64,000 nucleotides of DNA from Streptomyces sp. GESEQ-4 (GTDB lineage: Bacteria; Actinomycetota; Actinomycetes; Streptomycetales; Streptomycetaceae), in the NCBI RefSeq assembly GCF_017948455.1, contig NZ_JAFFSU010000001.1, positions 124,001 through 188,000 on the forward strand. Reading direction: 5' to 3'. The notes beneath the pieces were generated by a model. The model did no database searches, was not told the origin of the DNA, and saw only the letters and a program-made list of their open reading frames with translations. The stretch's first letter is position 1; every line of letters begins with the position of its first letter. A program made the translations under genes and the position numbers. This document shows positions 47,734-56,550 of this stretch, in pieces.

Positions 47734-47749
47734 CCGAGGGGTGTCGCAA

Positions 47750-48625
47750 GTGACCGCACAACTCCTCGACGGCAAGGCGACCGCTGCCCGGATCCGCGGT
47801 GAACTCGCCGAACAAGTGGCCAAGTTGACCGCCGACGGCGGCCCTGCGCCCGGACTCGGCACCGTCCTCGTCGGCGACGACCCGGGCAGCCGCGCCTACG
47901 TCGCCGGCAAACACCGCGACTGCGCGCAGGTGGGCATCGCCTCCATCCGCCGGGACCTGCCCGCCGACGCGTCCCAGCGGCAGGTCGAGGACGTCATCGA
48001 CGAACTCAACGCCGACCCGGCCTGCACCGGCTACATCGTCCAACTCCCGCTCCCCGCCCACCTGGACGCGGGCGCCGTACTGGAACGCATGGACCCGGCC
48101 AAGGACGCCGACGGTCTGCACCCCGTCAACCTCGGCCGGCTCGTCCTCGGCGTCGAGGCCCCGCTGCCCTGCACCCCGCGCGGCATCGTCGAACTGCTGC
48201 GCCGGTACGAGGTCCCGATCGCCGGAGCCCGGGTGTGCGTGATCGGACGGGGCATCACGGTGGGACGGCCGATGGGGCTTCTGCTGACCCGCCGTAGCGA
48301 GAACGCCACCGTCACCCTCTGCCACACCGGAACCAAGGGCCTGGCCTGGCATGTGCGCGAGGCGGACATCGTCATCGCGGCCGCTGGCTCGCCCGGCCTG
48401 ATCACCAAGGACATGCTGCGCCCCGGCGCGGCCGTCCTGGACGTCGGCATCACCCGCACCGGCCACGGACTCGTCGGCGACGTGCACCCGGAGGCCGCCG
48501 GGGTGGCCGGATGGCTCGCCCCGATGCCCGGGGGCGTGGGCCCCATGACCCGCGCCATGCTGCTCGCCAACGTCGTCGAGGCCGCCGCGGGTTCTGCAAG
48601 GCGGGCGACTGCTCAGTTCTCCTGA
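47750..48625 (+). CDS. folD: Methylene-THF dehydrogenase/cyclohydrolase
   Basis: A 291-residue FolD. Family features: [17 protein letters not shown], which holds the catalytic lysine; [30 protein letters not shown]; and [14 protein letters not shown] in place of the more usual 'GRSxxVGxP'. It converts 5,10-methylene-THF to 10-formyl-THF with NADP, linking the dehydrogenase in front of it to PurU in the same locus. GAGGGG precedes the GTG at 47750 by eight bases; an in-frame GTG at 47741 lacks such spacing. Its stop is three bases from the opposing VOC gene stop. Confidence 0.92.
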   Translation: MTAQLLDGKATAARIRGELAEQVAKLTADGGPAPGLGTVLVGDDPGSRAYVAGKHRDCAQVGIASIRRDLPADASQRQVEDVIDELNADPACTGYIVQLPLPAHLDAGAVLERMDPAKDADGLHPVNLGRLVLGVEAPLPCTPRGIVELLRRYEVPIAGARVCVIGRGITVGRPMGLLLTRRSENATVTLCHTGTKGLAWHVREADIVIAAAGSPGLITKDMLRPGAAVLDVGITRTGHGLVGDVHPEAAGVAGWLAPMPGGVGPMTRAMLLANVVEAAAGSARRATAQFS

Positions 48626-48628
48626 ATC

Positions 48629-49021
48629 TCAGTCCTCCTGAAGCACGGACAGGACGTTGCCCGCCGGATCCTTGAACCAGGCGATCGCCGTCGGGCCGCC
48701 CTCCGGGCCGCGGACGATGCCCTTGTCGTCGGACCCGAACTCCGGGTAGCGCTCCATGCTCACGCCGCGCTGCGTCAGCCCGTCGACAGCCGCCTCGATG
48801 TCGTCCACGGGGAAGTTCAGGATGGTGAAGCTCGCGGGTGTGTGGTTGTCCTTGGGGTAGACGAAGACACTGGCGCCGCTGCCCAGCTTGATCGTGAGCA
48901 TCCTCATGTCGCCCTGCCCGCTCTCCTCCACCTGGAGGCCGAGCGTCTCGCCGTAGAACTGGCCGGCCTTGCCGAGGTCGTCGACCGAGAAGCCGCTGAA
49001 CGCCTTCGACTGTCCGAACAT
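48629..49021 (-). CDS. VOC (glyoxalase/bleomycin-resistance) family protein
   Basis: A 130-residue single VOC module: [23 protein letters not shown] starts the first beta-alpha unit, [20 protein letters not shown] the second, and [17 protein letters not shown] the closing strand. Metal positions of glyoxalase I are not all evident, so the role is unknown. AAGGAG lies eight bases before the ATG. It ends next to folD but on the other strand, and probably does not belong to the betaine locus. Confidence 0.85.
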   Translation of the reverse strand: MFGQSKAFSGFSVDDLGKAGQFYGETLGLQVEESGQGDMRMLTIKLGSGASVFVYPKDNHTPASFTILNFPVDDIEAAVDGLTQRGVSMERYPEFGSDDKGIVRGPEGGPTAIAWFKDPAGNVLSVLQED

Positions 49022-49151
49022 GCCGTTGTCTCCTTCGCGTGGGCTGCCCCGGATTTCCGAGGCCACCCCAGCGGACCATCACCCGGACACCCGCCTCGCG
49101 CGCTCGCGTCCGGATGGTCGCCACGCGTCACCCTCTGGGAGTGCTCGGGTG

Positions 49152-49660
49152 TCAGGAGACGGTGAAGTGCTCGAAGTCCGCGATGCCCCGCGTGCCGGTT
49201 CAGCCGTTCGCGGCAGTCATGAAGACGCCCACGTCCTGCGCTGTCGCGACGCCGCCGGGCGTGGCGGTTCCGATCGTGGTCCAGGTCGTGCCGTCGGTGC
49301 TCGCCTCGCCGGATGGAGTCGAAGGGGCCGTTCGCGCCGCTGTCCCAGGACAGGACACAGCCGTTGGACGGTGTCACCGCCAGGTTGAGGTAACCCGCCG
49401 ATCCGTCCGTCGACAGGTCGACGCGCACGATCAGTCCCGCGCGGGCCCATCCGCCGATGGGGTCCTGGGAGGTGACGGTGACTGTGGCGGTGGCGTCGGG
49501 ACCGAAGGCGCCGGGGCGGTAGATGGCCCCGAAATGGTTGGTGCCGCCCCACAGGTCCGCGCCCGCACCTTCGACGGCCAGGGCGGCGCCGGACTGCCCG
49601 AAGACGGCTTCGTTGAAGTTCGCGGTGCGGTAGGGGTCCCGGACCCCGGTGGCCGCCATC
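49152..49660 (-). pseudogene. Decayed C-terminal module of a secreted glycosidase-like protein
   Basis: The minus strand encodes a carbohydrate-binding-type beta-sandwich often found at the end of Streptomyces secreted glycosidases: GADLWGGTNHFGAIYRPGAF, WARAGLIVRVDLSTDGSAGY and NLAVTPSNGCVLSWDSGA. After that the frame shifts and continues as STDGTTWTTIGTATP and VGVFMTAANG. A stop follows where relatives have a Gly, then GTRGIADFEHFTVS and the natural stop. With one frameshift, one nonsense codon and no catalytic part, it is a pseudogene. Confidence 0.65.
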
Positions 49661-49871
49661 AGCCGCACAAACGGCCAGGCACACGACGTCCTGATCCATC
49701 TGAACGACGTCGAAGCCACCACGTACGCGGTGGAGGGACGCCGCCACTCTGCGCGGGGCGGGGTGAGTCGGCACCCAGGAGCCGATCTCGACCTTGCCGC
49801 GAGCCTCCGGATCGTGGCAGTCAACGGCCAACTCGGTGAACCTACTTGTCCCCGAACCCCGGACGGTTCAC

Positions 49872-50606
49872 CTACCGTTTCGGATCAAGGGTCGCGGTGT
49901 CGAGTATCCCTACGATTTCGGCGAGGGTCGCGGCCGAGGCGCCTCTGAGGCAGACATGGGCATCGACAGGGAATGATGCCTCGACAGGATGCGTCACCCA
50001 GCCTCGTTGGACCAGCTCCTGGTTCCCTCCCAGCGACTGACAGCCCTCGCCGGGGCCGGCGTACGGAATGAGCTCGGCTTTCCTCCCCGAGTCCCGGGCC
50101 TCTGGGCGTTCCGTCTGCCGGAAGGAGATCAGCGCCTCTCCTCCCGCGAGAGTGGACCGGGGTGCGCAGTCATACTCACCAACAGTCGTCGGCGGGCAGG
50201 ATTCCGTCGGTCCCAAGGGCCTGTTGGCGACGAAGACAGTGGCCGTTCCCAGCTGGTCCGCCTGGTCACGCACATACCAGCCGTGGGGCAGGTCGAGGCC
50301 GAGCGTCCCGTCCGAGAGGTTGATCCGGCGCTCCTGGGAAGAGGGGGAGGAAACCTGAGTCTGGGGAGACGTGTGCATCCCGAACAGCTGTGAGCTGAGG
50401 GAGCCGTAGAGCAACGCAATCGCCGTCACACCTGTCACGGTTGCCCCGATTGTCTTACGACGCCGCCTGCGCGCCACCACCCGCCGGTGGACCTGGCGCA
50501 TACGATCTGGCGGTGCCTGCAGAGACGGCACGGTGCGTTCGAGGAGTTCGCGCAACTGCCGCTCCTGCGAGTCTTCCTCGTCAGCGTTGTGCACCCTGCT
50601 CACCAT
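49872..50606 (-). CDS. Single-pass membrane protein, probable partner of the SigE-like sigma factor
   Basis: A 244-residue protein. A charged N-terminal segment of about 50 residues is followed by IGATVTGVTAIALLYGSLSS, one membrane helix. A 170-residue outer domain with several Cys and Pro residues comes next (GTLGLDLPHGWYVRDQADQL, AHVCLRGASAATLAEIVGIL). No known domain is recognised. It overlaps the end of the sigma-factor gene by 26 bases, and its position and topology fit an anti-sigma or sensor partner. Start choice is uncertain: the ATG at 50606 has GGAGG directly against it, and GTG codons at 50603 and 50594 are also possible. Confidence 0.7.
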   Translation of the reverse strand: MVSRVHNADEEDSQERQLRELLERTVPSLQAPPDRMRQVHRRVVARRRRRKTIGATVTGVTAIALLYGSLSSQLFGMHTSPQTQVSSPSSQERRINLSDGTLGLDLPHGWYVRDQADQLGTATVFVANRPLGPTESCPPTTVGEYDCAPRSTLAGGEALISFRQTERPEARDSGRKAELIPYAGPGEGCQSLGGNQELVQRGWVTHPVEASFPVDAHVCLRGASAATLAEIVGILDTATLDPKR

Positions 50607-51099
50607 CCTCCACGTGAGTCTTCAAGGCCGGCACACCGCGCAGCGCATGCAGTGCCTTGATGGCCTGGCTCTTGACCGTGCCCGGTCGGCAACCCAGCAT
50701 CCTGGCCGTCTCCTCGATGCTCAGGTCCTCGAAGTAGCGCAGGACGACCACCGCGCGCTGCCGGGCCGGCAACGCACGAACCGCAGCAGCGAGCGAATGC
50801 TGCAGATCGACCTCCGCGAACACGTCCGACGTGGCGAACTCGGGCAGTTCCCCGTGCGGAACCTCGCCGCGCCAGCGTCGCTGCCACCACGACGAGAAGG
50901 TGTTGACCAAGGCCTTGCGGGCGTACGCCTCCGGGTTCTCCTCGGCGATCCGGGGCCATTTGGGCCACATCTTGGCCAGTACCGTTTGCACCAGGTCCTC
51001 CGCCAGGTGGGCATCGCCCGTCAGCAGCCACGCCGCGCGAAGCAGCCGTGGACCACGTGCGCTCACGAACTCCTCGAAGTCCGACGATGAATCCCTCAC
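50581..51099 (-). CDS. SigE-family sigma-70 factor
   Basis: A 172-residue sigma factor. Region 2 spans FEEFVSARGPRLLRAAWLLTGDAHLAEDLVQTVLAKMWPKW, and region 4 includes LPARQRAVVVLRYFEDLSIEETARMLGCRPGTVKS. This is the SigE-family short form common in Streptomyces. The GTG start at 51099 is the best-placed in-frame codon before the first helix; its ribosome binding site is weak. It overlaps the membrane partner and lies about 200 bases downstream of a second, related sigma factor on the same strand. Confidence 0.88.
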   Translation of the reverse strand: MRDSSSDFEEFVSARGPRLLRAAWLLTGDAHLAEDLVQTVLAKMWPKWPRIAEENPEAYARKALVNTFSSWWQRRWRGEVPHGELPEFATSDVFAEVDLQHSLAAAVRALPARQRAVVVLRYFEDLSIEETARMLGCRPGTVKSQAIKALHALRGVPALKTHVEDGEQGAQR

Positions 51100-51302
51100 C
51101 GACGCTGACGCCCTGTCACCATTACACGCCTGCCTGTTTCGTTGACCCTTGACGCGGTCGGCCGGAGGGAGAGGCGAGCCGGTCGCCTCGGCGCGCTCAC
51201 ATGCCTGGACAGCTTGTGCCAGCCACACTGCGAATCGTCCTGCTCCGCCTGTGCCGAGCGCCTCCGGTCCGCGGGTGGTGGCGGTGCCGGCCAGTTCACC
51301 GC

Positions 51303-51818
51303 TCACGCCGGCACGCCCGTTGCGGCGGGCACGATCAGTGATCGTAACGTCGCCACGCCCCGCGAGACGAGCGACGAGACAGTTCCCTGGGCGCAGTTCA
51401 GGTTGTCGGCGACCTGGCCTTCCGACAGGTCGCAGTAGTGCCGCAGCACCACAGCTGTCCGTTGCCGCAGCGGTAAGTGGACCAGGGCGGCTTCCAGCCG
51501 AACGCGGTCTTCCACCAAGCCGGCCGCATCGGCCGTCGCCGCGAGTTCCGGCAGTCTCTCCGTAGGCCGCTCGCCTTGCCAACTTCGCTTGGCGGCTCGT
51601 GCGGCCGAACGCATCAGTATCCGCCGGGCGTAAGCCTCCGGCGCTCCGTCTCCGATCCGTGGCCAGGCCAGCCACAGCTTGACGAGTGCTTCCTGCAGCA
51701 GATCCTCGGCCGCGTGGCGGTCTCCGCCCGCCAGTGAGCCCGCGTAGCCCAGGAGCGCCGACCGGCGGGCCGTCACGAAATCGTCAAACGCTCGCTCCGG
51801 TGCATTTCTCATCTGCAT
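51303..51818 (-). CDS. Second SigE-family sigma-70 factor
   Basis: A 171-residue sigma factor related to the one downstream: FDDFVTARRSALLGYAGSLA and AAEDLLQEALVKLWLAWP form region 2, and LPLRQRTAVVLRHYCDLSEGQVADNL with GTVSSLVSRGVATL forms region 4. GAGGGG lies eight bases before the ATG at 51818. No membrane partner is encoded right after it. It is divergent from the exporter operon starting at 52085, across about 270 bases, so it or its neighbour may drive that operon. Confidence 0.88.
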   Translation of the reverse strand: MQMRNAPERAFDDFVTARRSALLGYAGSLAGGDRHAAEDLLQEALVKLWLAWPRIGDGAPEAYARRILMRSAARAAKRSWQGERPTERLPELAATADAAGLVEDRVRLEAALVHLPLRQRTAVVLRHYCDLSEGQVADNLNCAQGTVSSLVSRGVATLRSLIVPAATGVPA

Positions 51819-52084
51819 GCGCTGCGCCCCTCTTCCACTGTGCTTGGCCGGTCGGGTGTGCGGCCCTCGCCGCGTGTCTCCAGCCTTGTAACCGGGTGGG
51901 GAGGGAGTACGGCGGCCTGGCCCCCACGAACTGTGGCGCGCATCACATGGGAAACGTGCAGGGAACGAGCACGGCCAGTGCCTTTTCCAAGGCGTGGTGG
52001 CGTTACGGCGTTGGCAACCCAAGCCCGACGCGAGAACCCTTCCGGGCCCCTGCCACGGCCCGACGACTCCCCATCGAAGGACAA

Positions 52085-53026
52085 GTGATCACCTTGCGGT
52101 TCCGCACGATCTGGATGGTGCTCGCGGCAGCGAGCATGCTGTCACTGTCGGCATGCAGCCAGAGCGACTCCGACAAGTCCCCTTCCGCCGCAAGCGACGA
52201 AGGGGACGCCCAGAGCGGAGGCAGCCCGTCGGCCGCGCCGGCCGGCGCGCTGACCATCCCCGAGGACGCCGACCCGGACACGAAGAACTACTTCCTCACC
52301 GAGAACGCCATAGCCGCCTGCATGAAAAAGCGGGGGTTCACCTACACGCCGAATCCCGGTTTCACGGAGAACGAGGCGAGCTCGTCGATCGACGGGGCGG
52401 ACTACGCACTGGCGAAGAAGTACCGGCAGAAGTACGGATTCGGTATCTACGCGCGCGCCGTCTACCCCAACGATCCGGCCGCACCCGGCCCCGCCGAGAA
52501 CAAGAACCCCAACGCCTCCTACCGCGCTTCGATGCCCAGCGCCCAACAGAAGGAGTACGACAAGGCGTTGGGAGCGCCGGGCCCGCTCCACGACAACGAC
52601 AGATACGAGGGTCCTCCCAAGGGCAGCTGCAGCGCGGAAGCCCACCTGAAGGTGTACGGCCCGGCCAAGTCGGCGGCGGAGCAGGAGCAGGAGAACGCGA
52701 AGCAGGCAGAGCGCGACAGGCAGGCCGGGCAGGCTCTCAACGGTGACCCGCAACTCGTCTCCCTCGCCCAGGAGTACGCCTCCTGTCTGCGCAAGGCCGG
52801 CATCACGGTCGGCACCACTCAGCCGACCAGCATCGGCGACACGGTGAAGTTCCAGGTGAGCGCCGAGATTCCGCCGGACGCCCAGTCGCCGAGCAAGGAA
52901 GAGGCGATGCCGAAGCTGACCCGCGAGATCGACCTCGCACTCAAGGACCTCGAGTGCGGCAAGAACTTCAGGGCCGCGTACTGGCCCAAGTACAAGAAGA
53001 ACCCCTACGTCGGGAACAACGGGTGA
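52085..53026 (+). CDS. Lipoprotein of unknown function, first gene of the exporter operon
   Basis: A 313-residue exported lipoprotein with a lipobox ending LSLSAC (Cys24), then an acidic Ser-rich linker. The mature domain has repeated Cys-containing helical segments (NAIAACMKKRGFTY; YASCLRKAGI) and a basic-acidic helix with EQEQENAKQAERDRQAGQ. Such proteins are common next to peptidoglycan-binding adaptor and MacB-like exporter genes in Streptomyces, but their role is unknown. AAGGA precedes the GTG at 52085. The stop overlaps the next start by four bases. Confidence 0.75.
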   Translation: MITLRFRTIWMVLAAASMLSLSACSQSDSDKSPSAASDEGDAQSGGSPSAAPAGALTIPEDADPDTKNYFLTENAIAACMKKRGFTYTPNPGFTENEASSSIDGADYALAKKYRQKYGFGIYARAVYPNDPAAPGPAENKNPNASYRASMPSAQQKEYDKALGAPGPLHDNDRYEGPPKGSCSAEAHLKVYGPAKSAAEQEQENAKQAERDRQAGQALNGDPQLVSLAQEYASCLRKAGITVGTTQPTSIGDTVKFQVSAEIPPDAQSPSKEEAMPKLTREIDLALKDLECGKNFRAAYWPKYKKNPYVGNNG

Positions 53027-54444
53027 AGCGCGACAAGAAGCGCCAGAGCAGTCGTACGACGCGACTGGGCGTGATCGTCGGTGTGGTCGCCCTGGTCGGC
53101 GCGGGCGGCTGGGTCGCCGGCACCCGGATGGAGTCGCCCGCGGACGCCGCGGCCGCGCACCAGCCGCCCGAGGCGGGTCCGGTGACCGTCCCCGTGGAAC
53201 AGCGGGCGCTGACCGCCACGGTGGTGGCCCAGGGAAGTCTGGAGTACGGCTCTCCGAGAAGTCTCACCCTGGCCGGCACCGTCGGCGCTTCCGAGGGGGA
53301 CGGCGAGGGCGATGCCGCGGTCCAGCGGGTCACCAAGGCGCCCACCCGCGGAAGCGTTCTCAAGGAGGGCAGTGTCCTCATGCAGGTGAGCGGCAGGCCG
53401 GTGATGGTGCTGCGCGGATCGGTACCGATGTACCGGACCATCGGCCCCGGTACGTCGGGGGACGACGTCAGACAGCTGCAGAACGCCCTGAACAGGCTGG
53501 GCTTCACGACTGGCGGCGTCACAGGGACCTACGGACAGGGCACCGCGTCCGCGGTCAGCCGCTGGTACCGCAGCAGGGGGTATACGGCGCAGGAGCCCAG
53601 CACCGCCGACCGGCAGGAGCTGGGACAACTCGAGTCCGCGGTGTCCGACGCACAGCTCGCGCTGCTCACTGCCCAGGGCTCCGGCGAGGGAACGCGGGGC
53701 GAGCAGGGCGACGGCGAGTCCGTACCGGAATCGGACGAGGCGCGGGCCTTGCAGATCAAGTCGGCGAAGAAGCAGCTCGAGCTGGCGAACTCCGCGCTGA
53801 GTGCCTTCAAGTCCGGCTACGGAACCAAGGTCCCGGCGGGAGAGGTGATCTTCCTGCCGGAGCTTCCGGTCCGGGTCGACAAGACAAAGGTGCGCGCCGG
53901 CGACGCTCCGGACGGGGAAGTCGCCACGGTGACGAGCTCCGACGTCGTGGTGGAGGCGGTGGTGCCCGGCACGGACGCCGGTTCGCTGAGGAAGGGGATG
54001 GCGGTGCAGGTCACCACCCCGGACGGCAGGGAAGCCAAGGGTGTCCTCAGCGAGATCGGTGGTTCAGGCGCAGGGCCGGAGGGTTCTGCGGGGAATGCCG
54101 GGACCGGCGGGGAGGCCGAGGGTGCCGGGGGCTCCGGTGGTGGGGCATCCGCGCCTGTGCCACTGAGAATCACCATTCCGAAACCCGGCCCGCTGGCAGA
54201 CGCCGGGGCGGGCGGCGCGGCGACGGTGACCATCAAAGTGGGCGACTCGGACGGCAAGGTCCTGGCCGTGCCTGTCGCCGCGGTCCAGACCTCGGTGGGC
54301 GGTCAGGCGCGCGTGCGCGTCCAGCGGGGCAAGCAGGTGGTGCGTGTCGAGGTCGATCTTGGGATCTCCGCCGATGGGCTCGTCGCGGTGAAGTCGGAGG
54401 GCAGCGCGCTCAAAGAGGGTGACCTCGTGGTGGTCGGCCTGTGA
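53023..54444 (+). CDS. Membrane-fusion adaptor with a peptidoglycan-binding domain
   Basis: A 473-residue periplasmic-type adaptor. The N-terminal membrane anchor is LGVIVGVVALVGAGGWVAG. A HlyD-like barrel precedes PG_binding_1 at about residues 145-190 (GTSGDDVRQLQNALNRLGFT). A helical hairpin and a second barrel half follow, and the Gly/Ala-rich linker near residue 355 precedes the final beta segment. This matches the actinobacterial adaptors that work with MacB-like ABC pumps, with the peptidoglycan-binding part fixing the complex to the wall. It starts GTGA over the lipoprotein stop and ends GTGA over the ATPase start. Confidence 0.85.
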   Translation: MKRDKKRQSSRTTRLGVIVGVVALVGAGGWVAGTRMESPADAAAAHQPPEAGPVTVPVEQRALTATVVAQGSLEYGSPRSLTLAGTVGASEGDGEGDAAVQRVTKAPTRGSVLKEGSVLMQVSGRPVMVLRGSVPMYRTIGPGTSGDDVRQLQNALNRLGFTTGGVTGTYGQGTASAVSRWYRSRGYTAQEPSTADRQELGQLESAVSDAQLALLTAQGSGEGTRGEQGDGESVPESDEARALQIKSAKKQLELANSALSAFKSGYGTKVPAGEVIFLPELPVRVDKTKVRAGDAPDGEVATVTSSDVVVEAVVPGTDAGSLRKGMAVQVTTPDGREAKGVLSEIGGSGAGPEGSAGNAGTGGEAEGAGGSGGGASAPVPLRITIPKPGPLADAGAGGAATVTIKVGDSDGKVLAVPVAAVQTSVGGQARVRVQRGKQVVRVEVDLGISADGLVAVKSEGSALKEGDLVVVGL

Positions 54445-55166
54445 CCGAACCACTCGCACACGGTGACATGCCGGAAGAGGGCGACGTCATCAAGCTGACC
54501 GGAGTCAATCGCACCTTCGACTCGGATCCGCCCGTGCACGCACTGCGTGATGTGAATCTGACGATCCGGCGAGGGGAGCACCTGTCGATTGTCGGACCGT
54601 CCGGTTCCGGGAAGTCCACCCTGCTGAACACCTTGGGGCTGCTGGACAGGCCGAGCACGGGGGACTACTGGCTCGACGGAGTGCGGACCGGCGCCCTCCC
54701 CGACCGTCAGCGCACCGCGTTGCGCGGAAGCCGCATCGGCTTCGTCTTCCAGTCCTTCCACCTGCTTCCCTACCGGACTGTGGAAGAGAACGTCATGCTG
54801 GCGGAGATCTACCGCAAGCCCCGCCAAGGCAGGGGGCGTCGGAGCCGTGGCGAACGGGCCAGAGCGGCCCTGGACCGGGTGGGACTCTCACATCGGCACG
54901 GCTTCCGGCCCGATCGCCTGTCCGGCGGTGAACGCCAGCGCGTGGCCATCGCCCGGGCTCTGATGAGCGAACCGGCTCTTCTGCTGTGCGACGAACCCAC
55001 CGGCAACCTCGACAGCGAGAACACCCTCTCGGTCCTGGAGCTCTTCGACCAACTCTGCGCCCACGGCCTGACGCTGGCCGTGATCACCCATGACGATGCG
55101 GTCAGCAGGCGTGCGAACAGGCGCGTACGCATCCGTGACGGGCGGCTCAGCGAGGAGGCCGCATGA
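54441..55166 (+). CDS. MacB-type ABC transporter ATPase
   Basis: A 241-residue ATPase with Walker [14 protein letters not shown], signature LSGGERQRVAIARAL, Walker B LLLCDEPTGNLDS and the switch His in VITHDD. IGFVFQSFHLLPYRTVEENV is the Q-loop region of the LolD/MacB group. It forms the motor of an exporter or a mechanotransmission-type system with the downstream permease. Its start and stop both overlap the neighbouring genes by four bases. Confidence 0.92.
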   Translation: MTEPLAHGDMPEEGDVIKLTGVNRTFDSDPPVHALRDVNLTIRRGEHLSIVGPSGSGKSTLLNTLGLLDRPSTGDYWLDGVRTGALPDRQRTALRGSRIGFVFQSFHLLPYRTVEENVMLAEIYRKPRQGRGRRSRGERARAALDRVGLSHRHGFRPDRLSGGERQRVAIARALMSEPALLLCDEPTGNLDSENTLSVLELFDQLCAHGLTLAVITHDDAVSRRANRRVRIRDGRLSEEAA

Positions 55167-56422
55167 GGACCCGTCACCGTACTGAGGGACAGGGCACCGA
55201 GGGAGTCGAGCGTCCCTGGATCTCTCCCAGAGACCTGTGGGCGGAGGCGTTGTCGGGCGTACTGGCCCGCCCGGTCCGATCCGCGCTCACCACTCTGGGC
55301 ACGGTGCTGGGCATCGGCACGCTGGTCATCACGATCGGGGTGGCGTCGACGGCCGCCAACCAGATCGTGGGCCGGTTCGACGCCCTCACCGCCACCTCGG
55401 TCTCCGTGGTGGTGCCGCCTCCACCCCCGTCGTCCGACGCCGTCCCGCTGGTGGACTGGCGAGGAGTCGACGCCGTGGACCGGCTGGCCGGGGTGGAAGC
55501 GTCCGCCGCGCTCGCGGAGTCCGACAAGACGGCTGCTGTGCAGGTACGCGCCAACGATGTGGTCACGCCCGGTGGCGTGTCCGGCCAGACGCTGGCCGTC
55601 GTCGCCGCCTCGCCTTCCCTCCCCGCGGCGGTACGAGGCGACGTCAGCGCAGGCCGGTTCTACGACACCGGAGACATCGACCGGCACGACCGGGTGGCGG
55701 TACTCGGAGACCAGGCCGCTCGCCTCCTCGGCATCAAAGGGGTGGAGGACGCGCCCGCAGTCTTCTTCAACGGACACTCCTTCACCGTCATCGGGATCCT
55801 CGGCGGATTCAAGCGTGAACAGCGCCTTTCCACCTCGGTGATCCTGCCTCCCACCACAGCGAAGGACCGCCTCGGCCTGGACCTGGTGAACCGAGTCCTG
55901 ATCAACACCTCACTCGGTGCCGCACAGCAGGTCGCCAGGCAGTCGCCCATAGCCCTCTCGCCCAACAACGCGAAGGCACTCACCGTGCTCGCGCCGCCCG
56001 ATCTGTCGAAGGCCCGCAAAGGTGTTCAGGGCGATGTCAACGGCCTGTTCCTGGTGCTCGGACTCGTGTCGCTGATCGTGGGTGCCATCGGTATCGCCAA
56101 CGTCACGCTGGTGACCGTGATGGAACGGGTCGGGGAGATCGGGCTACGGCGTGCCCTGGGCGCGTCGCGTCGGCAGATCGCCGGGCAGTTCCTCATGGAG
56201 TCGACCACGATCGGCCTGCTGGGCGGCGTCATCGGCGCGGCCCTGGGCATGGTCGTCGTCGTGTCCGTGTCGGCGCTCAAGGACTGGACTCCCGTACTGG
56301 ACGGCCGACTTGCCCTCGGCGCGCCCGTCGCCGGTGCACTGGTCGGGCTGCTCGCGGGGGTGTACCCGTCGCTACGGGCTTCCCGCATGGAACCAGTCGA
56401 GGCGTTGCGAGCCCCGTCCTGA
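55163..56422 (+). CDS. MacB/FtsX-type ABC permease
   Basis: A 419-residue permease. The first membrane segment is TLGTVLGIGTLVITIGVAST near residue 48. A large outer domain follows, then three C-terminal membrane segments (LFLVLGLVSLIVGAIGIANV; LLGGVIGAALGMVVVVSV; LGAPVAGALVGLLAGVYPS). ERVGEIGLRRALGASRRQI is the FtsX/MacB cytoplasmic motif. With the adaptor and ATPase it forms a tripartite-like pump, possibly for antimicrobial peptides or a secreted product. It is the last gene of the coupled operon. Confidence 0.9.
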   Translation: MRTRHRTEGQGTEGVERPWISPRDLWAEALSGVLARPVRSALTTLGTVLGIGTLVITIGVASTAANQIVGRFDALTATSVSVVVPPPPPSSDAVPLVDWRGVDAVDRLAGVEASAALAESDKTAAVQVRANDVVTPGGVSGQTLAVVAASPSLPAAVRGDVSAGRFYDTGDIDRHDRVAVLGDQAARLLGIKGVEDAPAVFFNGHSFTVIGILGGFKREQRLSTSVILPPTTAKDRLGLDLVNRVLINTSLGAAQQVARQSPIALSPNNAKALTVLAPPDLSKARKGVQGDVNGLFLVLGLVSLIVGAIGIANVTLVTVMERVGEIGLRRALGASRRQIAGQFLMESTTIGLLGGVIGAALGMVVVVSVSALKDWTPVLDGRLALGAPVAGALVGLLAGVYPSLRASRMEPVEALRAPS

Positions 56423-56550
56423 GCGCCGGTTCGAGGCAGCGGCAGTGCGCACCGCAAGCGCGGCACACCGCCCGCGGACCGCCGAGTCGCGTCCTGCGAT
56501 CGCGGGTTTTCGTCTTCGTACTCCTTCAACGAAAGATATGGACAGCTTCC

